DNA from: Dyadobacter fermentans
GTDB lineage: Bacteria; Bacteroidota; Bacteroidia; Cytophagales; Spirosomataceae
Length of the DNA stretch: 64,000 bases
Reading direction: 5' to 3'
Assembly: GCF_019924045.1 (NCBI RefSeq)
Contig: NZ_JAHXBN010000011.1
Location: 606,633-670,632, forward strand
Of this stretch, positions 17,343 through 25,227 are shown in pieces. Made by a program: the position numbers and the translations under genes. The notes under the pieces were generated by a model. The model saw nothing but the letters and a program-made list of their open reading frames with translations. It had not been told where the DNA came from and made no database searches. Numbering within the stretch: position 1 is the first letter of the stretch; every line of letters begins with the position of its first letter.

Positions 17343-18284
17343 ATGATCATATACTGCCACTCATTACTCGACGGCTCGCTCAATGCCAAACTGAGCGAAG
17401 CGCTTACCCCGCAGCATCAGATCCATTTCCGCACCGAATCGGCCAGTAATGAGGAGCTTAAATCCTGGTTTGCCAGCGCCGATTACATCCTCGGCAACCC
17501 GCCGGTAGCCTGGTTCGAAAGCATTCCCGCCAATTTGAAGTTCTGGCAACTCGATTCCGCGGGGTTCGACCAATACGCATCTGTGGCCATTCCCGATCAC
17601 GTTAAAACGGCCAATATGGGCGACTGGTTCGCGCGGCCCTGCGCCGAGTCGATTGTCGGCGGCGTGCTTGCGTTGTACCGCGGTATCGACAAGCTGACGC
17701 TTTTGAAACAGAAAACAGAATGGATCGGTACGCCGCTGCGTGCCGAGTTGAAGATTTTGTATAAACAGACGGTGATCGTACTGGGTGCCGGAACGATAGG
17801 ACAATCGACCAATGCAATATTGAAAGGCCTTGGCTGTACCACGCATTTGATGGCGCGTACATCGCAGGAAGCCGATATCCGTAGCAAGGAAGATCTTTTC
17901 AATGCATTGCCGCACGCTGATGTGGTAATCAACACCTTACCCGGAACGGCGCAGCATTTTGTGAATGCGGAGTTCATTTCTGCGATGAAAGACGGAAGCG
18001 TTTACGCCAGCGTGGGACGCGGCAGCACCACCGATGAGAATGCATTGATCGATGCGTTAAAATCAGGCAAACTGGACGGCGCCGTACTCGACGTGACGGA
18101 GATCGAACCACTCCCTGCCGACAGTCCGCTTTGGCAAATGGACAATGTGATACTGACCCAGCATACCGGTGGCGGGCACAAAAATGAGCACATGGGAAAA
18201 GTAGATTTATTTTTGAACAACATTTTTGCAATACAAAGCGGCGCCGCGATCGCCAATGAAGTGACCCTTGTAAAAGGATATTAA
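17343..18284 (+). CDS. D-isomer-specific 2-hydroxyacid dehydrogenase
   Basis: A 313-residue NAD(P)H-dependent oxidoreductase of the D-2-hydroxyacid dehydrogenase family. The Rossmann motif VIVLGAGTIGQSTNAIL lies near residue 140. NTLPGTAQHFVN, SVGRGSTTDENALIDAL (substrate-binding Arg region) and ILTQHTGGGHKNE (catalytic His) follow. The N-terminal catalytic-domain half is divergent, so the substrate is unknown. It lies 15 bases upstream of galK and probably heads an operon with galK and galM. Confidence 0.85.
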   Translation: MIIYCHSLLDGSLNAKLSEALTPQHQIHFRTESASNEELKSWFASADYILGNPPVAWFESIPANLKFWQLDSAGFDQYASVAIPDHVKTANMGDWFARPCAESIVGGVLALYRGIDKLTLLKQKTEWIGTPLRAELKILYKQTVIVLGAGTIGQSTNAILKGLGCTTHLMARTSQEADIRSKEDLFNALPHADVVINTLPGTAQHFVNAEFISAMKDGSVYASVGRGSTTDENALIDALKSGKLDGAVLDVTEIEPLPADSPLWQMDNVILTQHTGGGHKNEHMGKVDLFLNNIFAIQSGAAIANEVTLVKGY

Positions 18285-18299
18285 CCGACCGAAACTGAC

Positions 18300-19487
18300 A
18301 TGCTACTGACAGAAACCGATATCGCAGAAGGTATCCAGGATAAGTATTTTTTGAAATTTGGCCCCGCCACGCGCGAAATCGTGCGCGTGTTCCGCTCCCC
18401 AGGCCGCATTAACCTCATCGGCGAGCATACCGACTACAACAATGGCTTCGTCCTCCCTGCTAGTGTGGATAAAGCTGTGTATTTCGTAATCGCCCCGCGT
18501 GAGGACGACCAGGTGATCCTCTACGCGGCCGACCTTGATCAAACCTATTCGTTTTCACTGGACGACCTTTCCAAGCCGGAAAAGTCGTGGCCACATTATC
18601 AGATCGGTATTGTGGAGCAAATCCAGAAGAAGGGCTTGAAAATCGGCGGTTTTCAGGCGGCATTCGGCGGTAATGTGCCGGTAGGTGCCGGACTTTCGTC
18701 GTCGGCGGCACTGGAATGCTGCCTGCTATTTGCGTTGAATGAAATCTACGGATTGAACCTCGACCGTTTCAGCATTGTAAAAATGTCGCAAAAGGCCGAA
18801 AATGAATACGTAGGTGTGCAATGCGGCATTATGGATCAGTTTGCTTCTGCATTCGGCAAGGAAGAATCGGTAATCCGCCTCGACTGCCGCTCGCTCGAAT
18901 ATGAGTACTTCCCTTTCCCGATGGACGATTACCTGATCGTGCTTTGCGATACAATGGTAAAACACTCGCTGGCCAGCTCCGAATACAACACCCGCCGGCA
19001 GGAATGCGAAAAAGCGACTGCTATTTTACAGCAATACGATTCCAAAATTCTGAGCCTGCGCGACGCCACACCTGCATTGGTGGAAGCACATAAAGCGGAA
19101 ATGGGCGACGTGGTGTACCGCCGCGCGAAGTTCATGACCGAGGAAATCCAGCGCGTACAGGACGCCTGCGACCTGCTTGTGCAAGGTAATCTTCCCGATT
19201 TTGGCAAAAAAATGTACGCCACACACTTCGGGCTCCAAAATGAATATGAAGTAAGCTGCCCGGAACTTGACTTCCTCGTAGCCCAGACGTTGGACGACGA
19301 TTCGGTACTCGGCGCTCGGATGATGGGCGGCGGTTTCGGAGGTTGTACCATTAATCTGGTGAAAAAAGACGGCGTCGATGCTTTTGAAGCCAAAATGAAA
19401 CAAGCCTATCTTGAAAAGTACCAAATCGACCTGCCTTGCTACCGTGTGAAAATCACCGACGGCACGGAGGAAGTTGCCCTCGGATAA
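18300..19487 (+). CDS. galK: Galactokinase
   Basis: Phosphorylates alpha-D-galactose to galactose-1-phosphate (Leloir pathway). The 395-residue GHMP kinase has the galactokinase signature GRINLIGEHTDYNNGFVLP, the ATP loop GNVPVGAGLSSSAALE, the catalytic region QCGIMDQFASAFG, and the C-terminal MMGGGFGGCTINLV. It is followed by a mutarotase, which supplies the alpha anomer. Confidence 0.96.
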   Translation: MLLTETDIAEGIQDKYFLKFGPATREIVRVFRSPGRINLIGEHTDYNNGFVLPASVDKAVYFVIAPREDDQVILYAADLDQTYSFSLDDLSKPEKSWPHYQIGIVEQIQKKGLKIGGFQAAFGGNVPVGAGLSSSAALECCLLFALNEIYGLNLDRFSIVKMSQKAENEYVGVQCGIMDQFASAFGKEESVIRLDCRSLEYEYFPFPMDDYLIVLCDTMVKHSLASSEYNTRRQECEKATAILQQYDSKILSLRDATPALVEAHKAEMGDVVYRRAKFMTEEIQRVQDACDLLVQGNLPDFGKKMYATHFGLQNEYEVSCPELDFLVAQTLDDDSVLGARMMGGGFGGCTINLVKKDGVDAFEAKMKQAYLEKYQIDLPCYRVKITDGTEEVALG

Positions 19488-19521
19488 TCTGACCATTTAC
19501 GCAAACTCTTAACCTTTGACC

Positions 19522-20664
19522 ATGAGAAGAATCCCTTTTTTACTCACTGCGCTGGTTGGCCTGGCCATTTTCAGTTGCTCAAAAACCAAGAATGAAGAAA
19601 AAATGATCAGTACTATTTCCAAAGAGGCTTTCGGCCAGCTCCCCGACGGCCAGCAGGCTGACCTGTACACACTGACTAACGCCAACGGCATGACCGTGAA
19701 CATTACCAACTATGGCGGGATCATCACCAAACTCACCGCGCCGGACAAGAACGGCCAATGGGCGGATGTGGTACTGGGCTTCGACTCGTTGGCGCCTTAC
19801 CTGAGCGGCCATCCGTTCTTCGGTGCGCTGGTAGGCCGTTATGGCAACCGGATCGCGAAGGGTAAGTTCAAATTGAATGGGCAGGAATACTCGCTGGCGA
19901 TCAACAACGGCCCTAATGCACTGCACGGCGGGACAAAAGGGTTCGATAAGGTGATCTGGAAAGCGACCGAAATCAAACAGGATTCGGTGGTGGGATTGCA
20001 ACTGGAATATACCAGCAAGGATATGGAAGAAGGTTATCCGGGTAATTTGACTGTCAAAGTCGTTTACACGCTCGACAATGAGAATGCATTGACGATCGAC
20101 TACACGGCGACCACCGACAAACCGACCGTCGTGAACCTGACTAACCACTCGTATTTCAATCTAACCGGCCTGAAACGCGATATTCTAGACCACGAAATAA
20201 CCATCGCTTCGGATAGCATCGTGCCTGTGGACACCACGCTCATCCCTACCGGCAAGCTCCGCGCCGTGGAAGGAACGCCATTCGATTTCCGCAAGGCTAC
20301 CAAAGTAGGCGCGGGTATCGATAAGGTAGAAGACGAGCAGATTAAAGCCGGCGGCGGTTACGACCACTGCTGGGTGCTGAAACGCAGCGGCGACGGTCTG
20401 GAAAAATTCGCTACCGTAAAAGATCCTGAAAGCGGCCGTGTGATGGAAGTATTCACCACCGAACCAGGCGTTCAGTTCTACACTGGTAACTTCCTCGATG
20501 GCAAACTGACCGGCAAAGGTGCTACCTATTCAAAACGTTTCGGCCTATGCCTCGAAACCGAGCATTATCCTGATTCCCCGAACCAGCCCCAGTTCCCGAC
20601 AACGACATTGAACCCGGGCGAGACTTATAAGACGACTACTAAGTACAAGTTTTCGGCGCAGTAA
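19522..20664 (+). CDS. galM: Aldose 1-epimerase (galactose mutarotase), lipoprotein
   Basis: Interconverts alpha and beta aldoses. The 380-residue protein begins with a lipoprotein signal (MRRIPFLLTALVGLAIFSC, Cys19), so it is probably anchored in the periplasm, unlike cytoplasmic GalM of E. coli. Family motifs are NYGGIITKL, FFGALVGRYGNRIAKGKF, NNGPNALHGGTKGFDKVIW (active-site His), NLTNHSYFNL and GGGYDHCWVLK; the catalytic Glu is probably in FTTEPGVQFYTGNFL. The ATG at 19522 was preferred to a TTG two codons earlier. It ends the galK operon. Confidence 0.94.
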   Translation: MRRIPFLLTALVGLAIFSCSKTKNEEKMISTISKEAFGQLPDGQQADLYTLTNANGMTVNITNYGGIITKLTAPDKNGQWADVVLGFDSLAPYLSGHPFFGALVGRYGNRIAKGKFKLNGQEYSLAINNGPNALHGGTKGFDKVIWKATEIKQDSVVGLQLEYTSKDMEEGYPGNLTVKVVYTLDNENALTIDYTATTDKPTVVNLTNHSYFNLTGLKRDILDHEITIASDSIVPVDTTLIPTGKLRAVEGTPFDFRKATKVGAGIDKVEDEQIKAGGGYDHCWVLKRSGDGLEKFATVKDPESGRVMEVFTTEPGVQFYTGNFLDGKLTGKGATYSKRFGLCLETEHYPDSPNQPQFPTTTLNPGETYKTTTKYKFSAQ

Positions 20665-20748
20665 GTAGCAGACTCAACATTCCTCATTACAACCTTGGGT
20701 TTAAGAGAAATGAAATGAGGACCATTTTAGATATAATCATCTGTAATC

Positions 20749-21111
20749 ATGAGAAAATCATTCAAGTCTGGAACAACGCCTTTAATCAGTGGGGAGCTGC
20801 AAGCACTACTCAATGAGGCTGATGAGAATGACGTCATCGACATTGCAGATGATCTCGATCAGATGATACTCGATAAGGGGTTACAAATCCGCCATTTTGG
20901 TTTCGCGAGAGATCTTGACTTGGCGCTTTTTATTTTAAACGACAAGCGTGTGATCACCAGAACGCTATCATCGCTGCCATATCTGGCGAATGCCGAAGAC
21001 TACGATCTGGATCAATACACTGTTTCAGAAACCGGCATCCACTGGCCTAATCTTGACGTAGATATGAGCCTTCGCGGGCTGCTGCAAGAAGAGAGGGTTT
21101 TAACCAAATAA
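20749..21111 (+). CDS. Small protein with DUF2442-like C-terminus
   Basis: A 120-residue acidic protein. The C-terminal half (FGFARDLDLALFILNDKRVITRTL up to ETGIHWPNLDVDMSLRGLLQE) resembles the DUF2442 domain, whose members end in an xxWPxLDxDxSxxGLL pattern. A strong terminator follows. Two further genes downstream encode DUF4160 and another DUF2442 protein, so this may be a related module. Function unknown; DUF2442 proteins often sit beside DUF4160 proteins in toxin-antitoxin-like pairs. Confidence 0.6.
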   Translation: MRKSFKSGTTPLISGELQALLNEADENDVIDIADDLDQMILDKGLQIRHFGFARDLDLALFILNDKRVITRTLSSLPYLANAEDYDLDQYTVSETGIHWPNLDVDMSLRGLLQEERVLTK

Positions 21112-21128
21112 TTGAGCCGTTTGATATG

Positions 21129-21173
21129 ACGTGCATTGCCGGCTGCTCATTGCTGGCAATGCACGTTCTTTTT
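21129..21173 (+). terminator. Strong rho-independent terminator
   Basis: ACGTGCATTGCC (21129-21140) pairs perfectly with GGCAATGCACGT (21155-21166) over 12 bp, followed by TCTTTTTTG. Confidence 0.85.
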
Positions 21174-21208
21174 TGTCGTGTGTTTTGGGTACACTAATCA
21201 CACAGACT

Positions 21209-21511
21209 ATGCCAAAAGTTCTCGAATATTTCGGAATGATATTTTACTTTTATTCCAATGAACACCTCCCTATTCATATCCACGTTTCCTACAATGAATT
21301 TGAGAGTGTTTGCGAGATATTCTTTGAAAATGGCGCTTTAAGAGAGGTGCTGTTGCGAAAATCGAACGGTCAAGAACCTCTTCCAGCCGCACAACTTAAA
21401 GAAGCACAAAAAGTAATCGAGCATTATGCGCAAGACATTGTGAATAAATGGACTGATTTCTTTGTTCTCAAAAAGAAAGTGAAGAGTTTAAAAATCACGA
21501 GAAGGTTATGA
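21209..21511 (+). CDS. DUF4160 domain protein
   Basis: A 100-residue protein typical of DUF4160: MPKVLEYFGMIFYFYSNEHLPIHIHVSY at the start, an acidic strand region (CEIFFENGALRE) and a basic tail (DFFVLKKKVKSLKITRRL). The ATG at 21209 begins the family-typical sequence; the upstream frame reads through the terminator. Its last four bases (ATGA) overlap the start of the DUF2442 gene, so the pair is translationally coupled. DUF4160/DUF2442 pairs are widespread and move between genomes; a toxin-antitoxin role has been suggested but is not settled. Confidence 0.85.
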   Translation: MPKVLEYFGMIFYFYSNEHLPIHIHVSYNEFESVCEIFFENGALREVLLRKSNGQEPLPAAQLKEAQKVIEHYAQDIVNKWTDFFVLKKKVKSLKITRRL

Positions 21512-21753
21512 CTAAGGTTATTGGCGCGGAATATCTCGCAGATTACAAAATTCGGATTAGCTTTTCCGACCTCACTCAAAAGGTTATCGACTTCGGCCCC
21601 TTCTTAACGGATCATCCACATCCGCAGTACAACAAGTACAAAAATCCAATCCATTTTAAGAAATTCAAGATCGAACGCGGCAATATCGTCTGGGGAAAAG
21701 ACTGGGACCTGATTTTTCCGATCGACCAACTGCATGCGGGAAAGATTGACTGA
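21508..21753 (+). CDS. DUF2442 domain protein
   Basis: An 81-residue protein, nearly all DUF2442: IGAEYLADYKIRISFSDLTQKVIDFGPFL, later FKKFKIERGNIVWGKDWDLIFP. It overlaps the DUF4160 gene by 4 bases (ATGA) and is probably its partner. Confidence 0.85.
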   Translation: MTKVIGAEYLADYKIRISFSDLTQKVIDFGPFLTDHPHPQYNKYKNPIHFKKFKIERGNIVWGKDWDLIFPIDQLHAGKID

Positions 21754-21778
21754 CTTTTACCGGTTTTGCCTAATTTTG
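21746..21778 (+). promoter_or_regulatory. Probable promoter of the TrpF-like gene
   Basis: TTG (21746-21748), 22 bases, then TAATTTTG (21771-21778), an exact TAnnTTTG. A second TACTTTTG lies about 15 bases further on. It overlaps the DUF2442 stop codon. Confidence 0.4.
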
Positions 21779-21829
21779 CGGTATTACTTTTGAACATCCA
21801 GGACGACGATCCGCATTTGCACTTGACCA

Positions 21830-22453
21830 ATGCTTACTAAAACCGTAAAAATCAGCAATGTTACCAACCTCTCCGACGCGCGCTATTGTGCGGGTATGGG
21901 CGTTGAAATGCTTGGTTTTTCTATTGACGAAGATTCCCCCAATTATATTTCTCCCAAAAAATTCGAGGATATCTGCTCTTGGCTCGCAGGTGTGACGCTC
22001 GTGGCCGAGACTTCCAAAGCCGACCCCGACGCGATCATAAGCGCGTTGAACGACTATCCCGTGCATGCGGTGCAAGTGAATGACCCGGGCTTGCTTAATT
22101 ACCTGCGTACCGAGCTGGGCTTGCCGCTGCTGTTGCGCGTGAGCGTCGATCTTTACGAAGCAGGCGAAATCGTTCCTATCCTGAGCCGCTACGAAAGCGA
22201 AGTGACCCATTTCCTGCTCGAAAGCGACAATGAAGCGGAACTGTCCGAGTCATGGATGCAGGTTTTAGGTACCGTCGAGGCGGATTATCCTGTGCTGGTA
22301 GGCTTCGGGCTCGATAACGAGTTTACGGTGAGCGCCCTTACCGAGCTGCTTCCTAATATCGGTATTGCATTGCGCGGCAGTGAAGAAATCCGTCCCGGCT
22401 ATAAGGATTTTGGCTCGATGATGGACATTCTGGAAGCGCTCGAAGAACAATAA
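21830..22453 (+). CDS. TrpF-like (phosphoribosylanthranilate isomerase fold) protein, catalytic Cys missing
   Basis: A 207-residue TIM-barrel protein resembling phosphoribosylanthranilate isomerase: VKISNVTNLSDARYCAGMGVEMLGFSI at the N-terminus, VHAVQVND in the middle, and LRGSEEIRPGYKDFGSMMDIL at the end, where true TrpF has SSGVExxPGxKDxxKI. True TrpF begins KICG with a catalytic Cys; here the same position is KISN (Ser9), and the GGSG/GGTG phosphate loop with the catalytic Asp is not recognisable. It stands alone, not in a trp operon. It is probably a relative with another or lost function. Confidence 0.65.
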   Translation: MLTKTVKISNVTNLSDARYCAGMGVEMLGFSIDEDSPNYISPKKFEDICSWLAGVTLVAETSKADPDAIISALNDYPVHAVQVNDPGLLNYLRTELGLPLLLRVSVDLYEAGEIVPILSRYESEVTHFLLESDNEAELSESWMQVLGTVEADYPVLVGFGLDNEFTVSALTELLPNIGIALRGSEEIRPGYKDFGSMMDILEALEEQ

Positions 22454-22558
22454 GACCGTTTTTCACCCATTTAAAACACATTCTCACTAAAAACATCCGC
22501 TTAACACGCCCTCCCGCCGATAATAATTTTCCGGTTTACAGTATCTTGCATTACCTAC

Positions 22559-22566
22559 TACCTTTG
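22559..22566 (+). promoter_or_regulatory. Probable -7 element of the PspC gene cluster
   Basis: TACCTTTG, an exact TAnnTTTG, 25 bases before the PspC start codon. No good -33 element is seen. Confidence 0.4.
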
Positions 22567-22591
22567 ATTACAAATAAATACTAAACTAATC

Positions 22592-23215
22592 ATGGAAAAG
22601 AAATTGCATCGCATACCTGACCAGGCAGTTTTCGGAGGAGTTTGTGCGGGAATCGCTCAGTATCTGCAAATTGACGTCGTGATCGTCCGCGTGATCTTCG
22701 TCGTTATGGCACTGCCGATATTGCCTCCCGGCTTCGGCATGACCGGATTGCTCTACATCATCCTGTGGGCTGTACTACCGACCGGCCCTGCCGGCGAGGT
22801 CTACACTACCCACAATGTGTTCGGGTCCGAACCTGCGAAACCGTCCGATCCGGTATCCGACAAAAAAAGATCCGACCAGACGATGATGATCCTCGGTGGC
22901 GTGCTGATCTTTTTCGGTGGGTTGATGCTGATAGACGATCTGCCGATCTGGTGGTCGTTTAAAAAATACTTCTGGCCGATCGTCCTGATTGCCGTGGGTG
23001 CTTTCCTGATCCTGCGCCAGCGTGATAAAGAGACTGAAAACAAATCGACTGTGTACCCTACGACGCCTCCGCCCGTGGAGCCGGTAGATCCGGGCCCCGA
23101 TCCGCAGCCTTACACACCATTTTCACCCAGCTCTTCGCCGGAAACACATTTTCCCGAAGATCCTGAATTGAAAAAGCCGGATAAGAGTGACGACGACGTC
23201 ATTAGAGTCAACTAA
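22592..23215 (+). CDS. PspC domain membrane protein
   Basis: A 207-residue protein. Residues 1-65 are a PspC domain (KLHRIPDQAVFGGVCAGIAQYL, then a membrane helix rich in Ile/Val/Leu, then GLLYIILWAVLPTG). Two more membrane segments follow (MMILGGVLIFFGGLMLI, YFWPIVLIAVGAFLIL), of the LiaF/DUF5668 type, then a Pro-rich acidic tail. PspC proteins sense or transmit envelope stress. It is followed by two membrane proteins with the same kind of helix pair, 32 and 4 bases apart, which suggests one envelope-stress operon. Confidence 0.88.
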   Translation: MEKKLHRIPDQAVFGGVCAGIAQYLQIDVVIVRVIFVVMALPILPPGFGMTGLLYIILWAVLPTGPAGEVYTTHNVFGSEPAKPSDPVSDKKRSDQTMMILGGVLIFFGGLMLIDDLPIWWSFKKYFWPIVLIAVGAFLILRQRDKETENKSTVYPTTPPPVEPVDPGPDPQPYTPFSPSSSPETHFPEDPELKKPDKSDDDVIRVN

Positions 23216-23247
23216 CCTTCCTGAATCGTACCATAAACCATAAAGCC

Positions 23248-23433
23248 ATGAATTTCAAAAACATTTTCTGGGGTGTAATCCTCATTGTCATCGGGTCTCT
23301 GTTCCTGGTGGAAGAGCTTACCGATTTCGACTTCGGCCGCTTCTTCTGGCCCATTATCCTGATCGTGACCGGCGGATTGCTGCTGTTAAGCAACTTCCTG
23401 AATACCGACAGTACTAACCGATCAAACATATAA
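23248..23433 (+). CDS. Small LiaI/LiaF-type membrane protein
   Basis: 61 residues with two membrane helices (IFWGVILIVIGSLFLV, FFWPIILIVTGGLLLL) separated by EELTDFDFGR. This is the helix pair found in LiaI/LiaF and DUF5668 proteins, and it closely repeats the helix pair of the upstream PspC protein and of the downstream protein. Function unknown; probably part of the envelope-stress complex. Confidence 0.8.
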   Translation: MNFKNIFWGVILIVIGSLFLVEELTDFDFGRFFWPIILIVTGGLLLLSNFLNTDSTNRSNI

Positions 23434-23437
23434 GATC

Positions 23438-24466
23438 ATGAAAAACTCACGTGGCATTGTTTGGGGCGGCTTGCTGGTCATTTTCGGGGTGATCTGGCTG
23501 CTCAGGAGCATGAATTTGCTCAATATCGATTGGGACCTGATACTACCTTACTGGCCGGTATTGCTGATTATCGCGGGGGCCATTCTGATGGCGGCCGGCC
23601 GGGAACGCGGATCGGGCGGTATTGTGGCATTACTCATTACCCTGGCCGTGCTGGGAGGTGTGGTGAATAAAACGCACCAGGCATTCGACGACCATGGCAA
23701 CAACTGGAATTTCGGCTGGGACGATGACGACGACGATCACGAATACGGCTACCACCACGACGATGATGGTGATGACAACGAGGACGATAAAGACGACGAC
23801 TACCGCAAAGAGCATTGGAAAGAGGGCGACAGGCCTGTCAACGGCACCTACAATTACGAAATGGAGGATTTTATCCAAAAAGCCAATTTCAACCTCGAAG
23901 GTGGCGCAGGTTCCTTTTCGTTAAATGGTAATACCGCTAAGCTGTTCGAAGCAGCCACGACCAGCACAGTAGTGGGTTTCCGGTCAAACACATCCGTGAA
24001 CAAGCTGAACAACTCCGCTTCGGTTACCTTGAAAATGGAAGAAGGGAATGTGAAGATCAAAAACGGGGAAATGTCGAACCAGGCGAAAATTCAGTTGAAT
24101 GAAAAACCGGTCTGGAATATCGATCTGGGAATCGGTGCCGGGAAAGGTGACTTCGATTTCAGTAATTACAAAGTCGAAAAACTGAAAGTAAGCACCGGCG
24201 TGGCTGATATGGACATCCGCCTGGGCGACAAAATGCCTGCTGCCAATGTTGATATCGAGGCGGGGGTAGCATCGGTGACACTCGAAATCCCTGAATCCGT
24301 CGGCTGCGAAATGCGTATGGACGGGGCTCTGAATGCCAAAAACATGGACGGATTAAGCAAAATCGGCGACGGCCTCTACCGCACCGCGAATTTCGACACC
24401 GCAACGAAGAAAGTCATTGTACATTACGAAGGCGGGCTTACCAGCATCAATATCAAACGGTACTAG
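23438..24466 (+). CDS. LiaF-like protein with acidic linker and C-terminal beta (toastrack-type) domain
   Basis: A 342-residue protein. It has two N-terminal membrane helices (IVWGGLLVIFGVIWLL, YWPVLLIIAGAILMAA), a third hydrophobic segment (IVALLITLAVLGGVV), then an extreme Asp/His-rich linker (residues 94-131). The C-terminal beta domain from about 140 has repeated strands such as IDLGIGAGKGDFDFS, KVSTGVADMDIRLG and IEAGVASVTLEIPE, as in LiaF and DUF4097 toastrack domains. It ends the PspC-LiaI-LiaF-like cluster, four bases after the previous gene. LiaF-type proteins modulate cell-envelope stress signalling; the linker could bind divalent metals, which is inference. Confidence 0.8.
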   Translation: MKNSRGIVWGGLLVIFGVIWLLRSMNLLNIDWDLILPYWPVLLIIAGAILMAAGRERGSGGIVALLITLAVLGGVVNKTHQAFDDHGNNWNFGWDDDDDDHEYGYHHDDDGDDNEDDKDDDYRKEHWKEGDRPVNGTYNYEMEDFIQKANFNLEGGAGSFSLNGNTAKLFEAATTSTVVGFRSNTSVNKLNNSASVTLKMEEGNVKIKNGEMSNQAKIQLNEKPVWNIDLGIGAGKGDFDFSNYKVEKLKVSTGVADMDIRLGDKMPAANVDIEAGVASVTLEIPESVGCEMRMDGALNAKNMDGLSKIGDGLYRTANFDTATKKVIVHYEGGLTSINIKRY

Positions 24467-24494
24467 CCTACGCTTCCCAATTCAGCAAAAAGAA

Positions 24495-24502
24495 TATCTT
24501 TG
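24495..24502 (+). promoter_or_regulatory. Probable -7 element of the VanX-type gene
   Basis: TATCTTTG, an exact TAnnTTTG, 25 bases before the ATG at 24527. It overlaps an alternative upstream TTG and so favours the ATG. Confidence 0.4.
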
Positions 24503-24526
24503 CAGCCTTTGCAAGGATATTTTTTT

Positions 24527-25222
24527 ATGCTTAAAACCGCTCTTTACCTGCTATTAACAGGCTTCGCTACTTCCCAGGCCATTGCCCAGTCATCGAAATC
24601 ACTTCCGGCTATCGAGCAAAAAATGGTAAACCGGGGCCTTGTCGATATTCAAAAAGTGGATCCCGAAATTTTGGTTGAACTGAAATATTCGACCACCGAC
24701 AATTTCATCGGGCGCGACGTGTACGGCGAGCTCACGCGCGCATACCTGCAACCCGAAATGGCGAAACGGCTTGCCAAAGCGAATGCATTGCTGAGAAAGG
24801 AAAGACCAGGCTATCATCTGCTCGTGTACGACGCCGCCCGGCCCAACTCCGCGCAATATGATCTCTGGAATGCATTGGATCACTTGAAAATTCCGGCACG
24901 CAGTAAAACCCAATATGTGGCCGATCCTAAAATCGGCTCTAACCACAATTTCGGATGTGCCATCGATCTTACCGTCGTCGATGAGAATGGCAAACCGCTC
25001 GATATGGGCACAAAATTCGACTTTTTCGGTCCGCTTGCCTATCCCCGTTCCGAGCAGGAAATGCTCAAAAAAGGAAAACTGACGGCCCGACAAATCGAAA
25101 ACCGCCAGCTTTTGCGTAAAGTGATGACCCAGGTGGGATTCAAGGTCAATACCACGGAATGGTGGCATTTCGACGGCATGTCGAAAGCGCAGGCCCGGGC
25201 TAAATATGGAATGATCCCCTGA
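24527..25222 (+). CDS. D-alanyl-D-alanine dipeptidase, VanX/DdpX (M15D) type, exported
   Basis: A zinc peptidase of 231 residues that cleaves D-Ala-D-Ala, a wall precursor or breakdown product. The signal peptide MLKTALYLLLTGFATSQAIAQ indicates a periplasmic location. The zinc site is complete: SNHNFGCAIDLTV gives His and Asp, and TEWWHFDGM gives the catalytic Glu and third ligand His; VYDAARPNSAQYDLW gives the conserved Arg. In the periplasm of a Gram-negative cell this points to recycling of peptidoglycan dipeptides rather than vancomycin resistance; no vanH or vanA neighbours are present. It follows the PspC/LiaF-like cluster. Confidence 0.92.
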   Translation: MLKTALYLLLTGFATSQAIAQSSKSLPAIEQKMVNRGLVDIQKVDPEILVELKYSTTDNFIGRDVYGELTRAYLQPEMAKRLAKANALLRKERPGYHLLVYDAARPNSAQYDLWNALDHLKIPARSKTQYVADPKIGSNHNFGCAIDLTVVDENGKPLDMGTKFDFFGPLAYPRSEQEMLKKGKLTARQIENRQLLRKVMTQVGFKVNTTEWWHFDGMSKAQARAKYGMIP

Positions 25223-25227
25223 AAAAT

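Noticed and set aside
20682..20720. Terminator after galM (CCTCATT / AATGAGG)
   Set aside because: A 7-bp stem with a 25-base loop and no T run is too weak to call.
24527..25222. Vancomycin resistance gene
   Set aside because: The protein is exported and has no vanH/vanA/vanRS neighbours; peptidoglycan dipeptide turnover is more likely.
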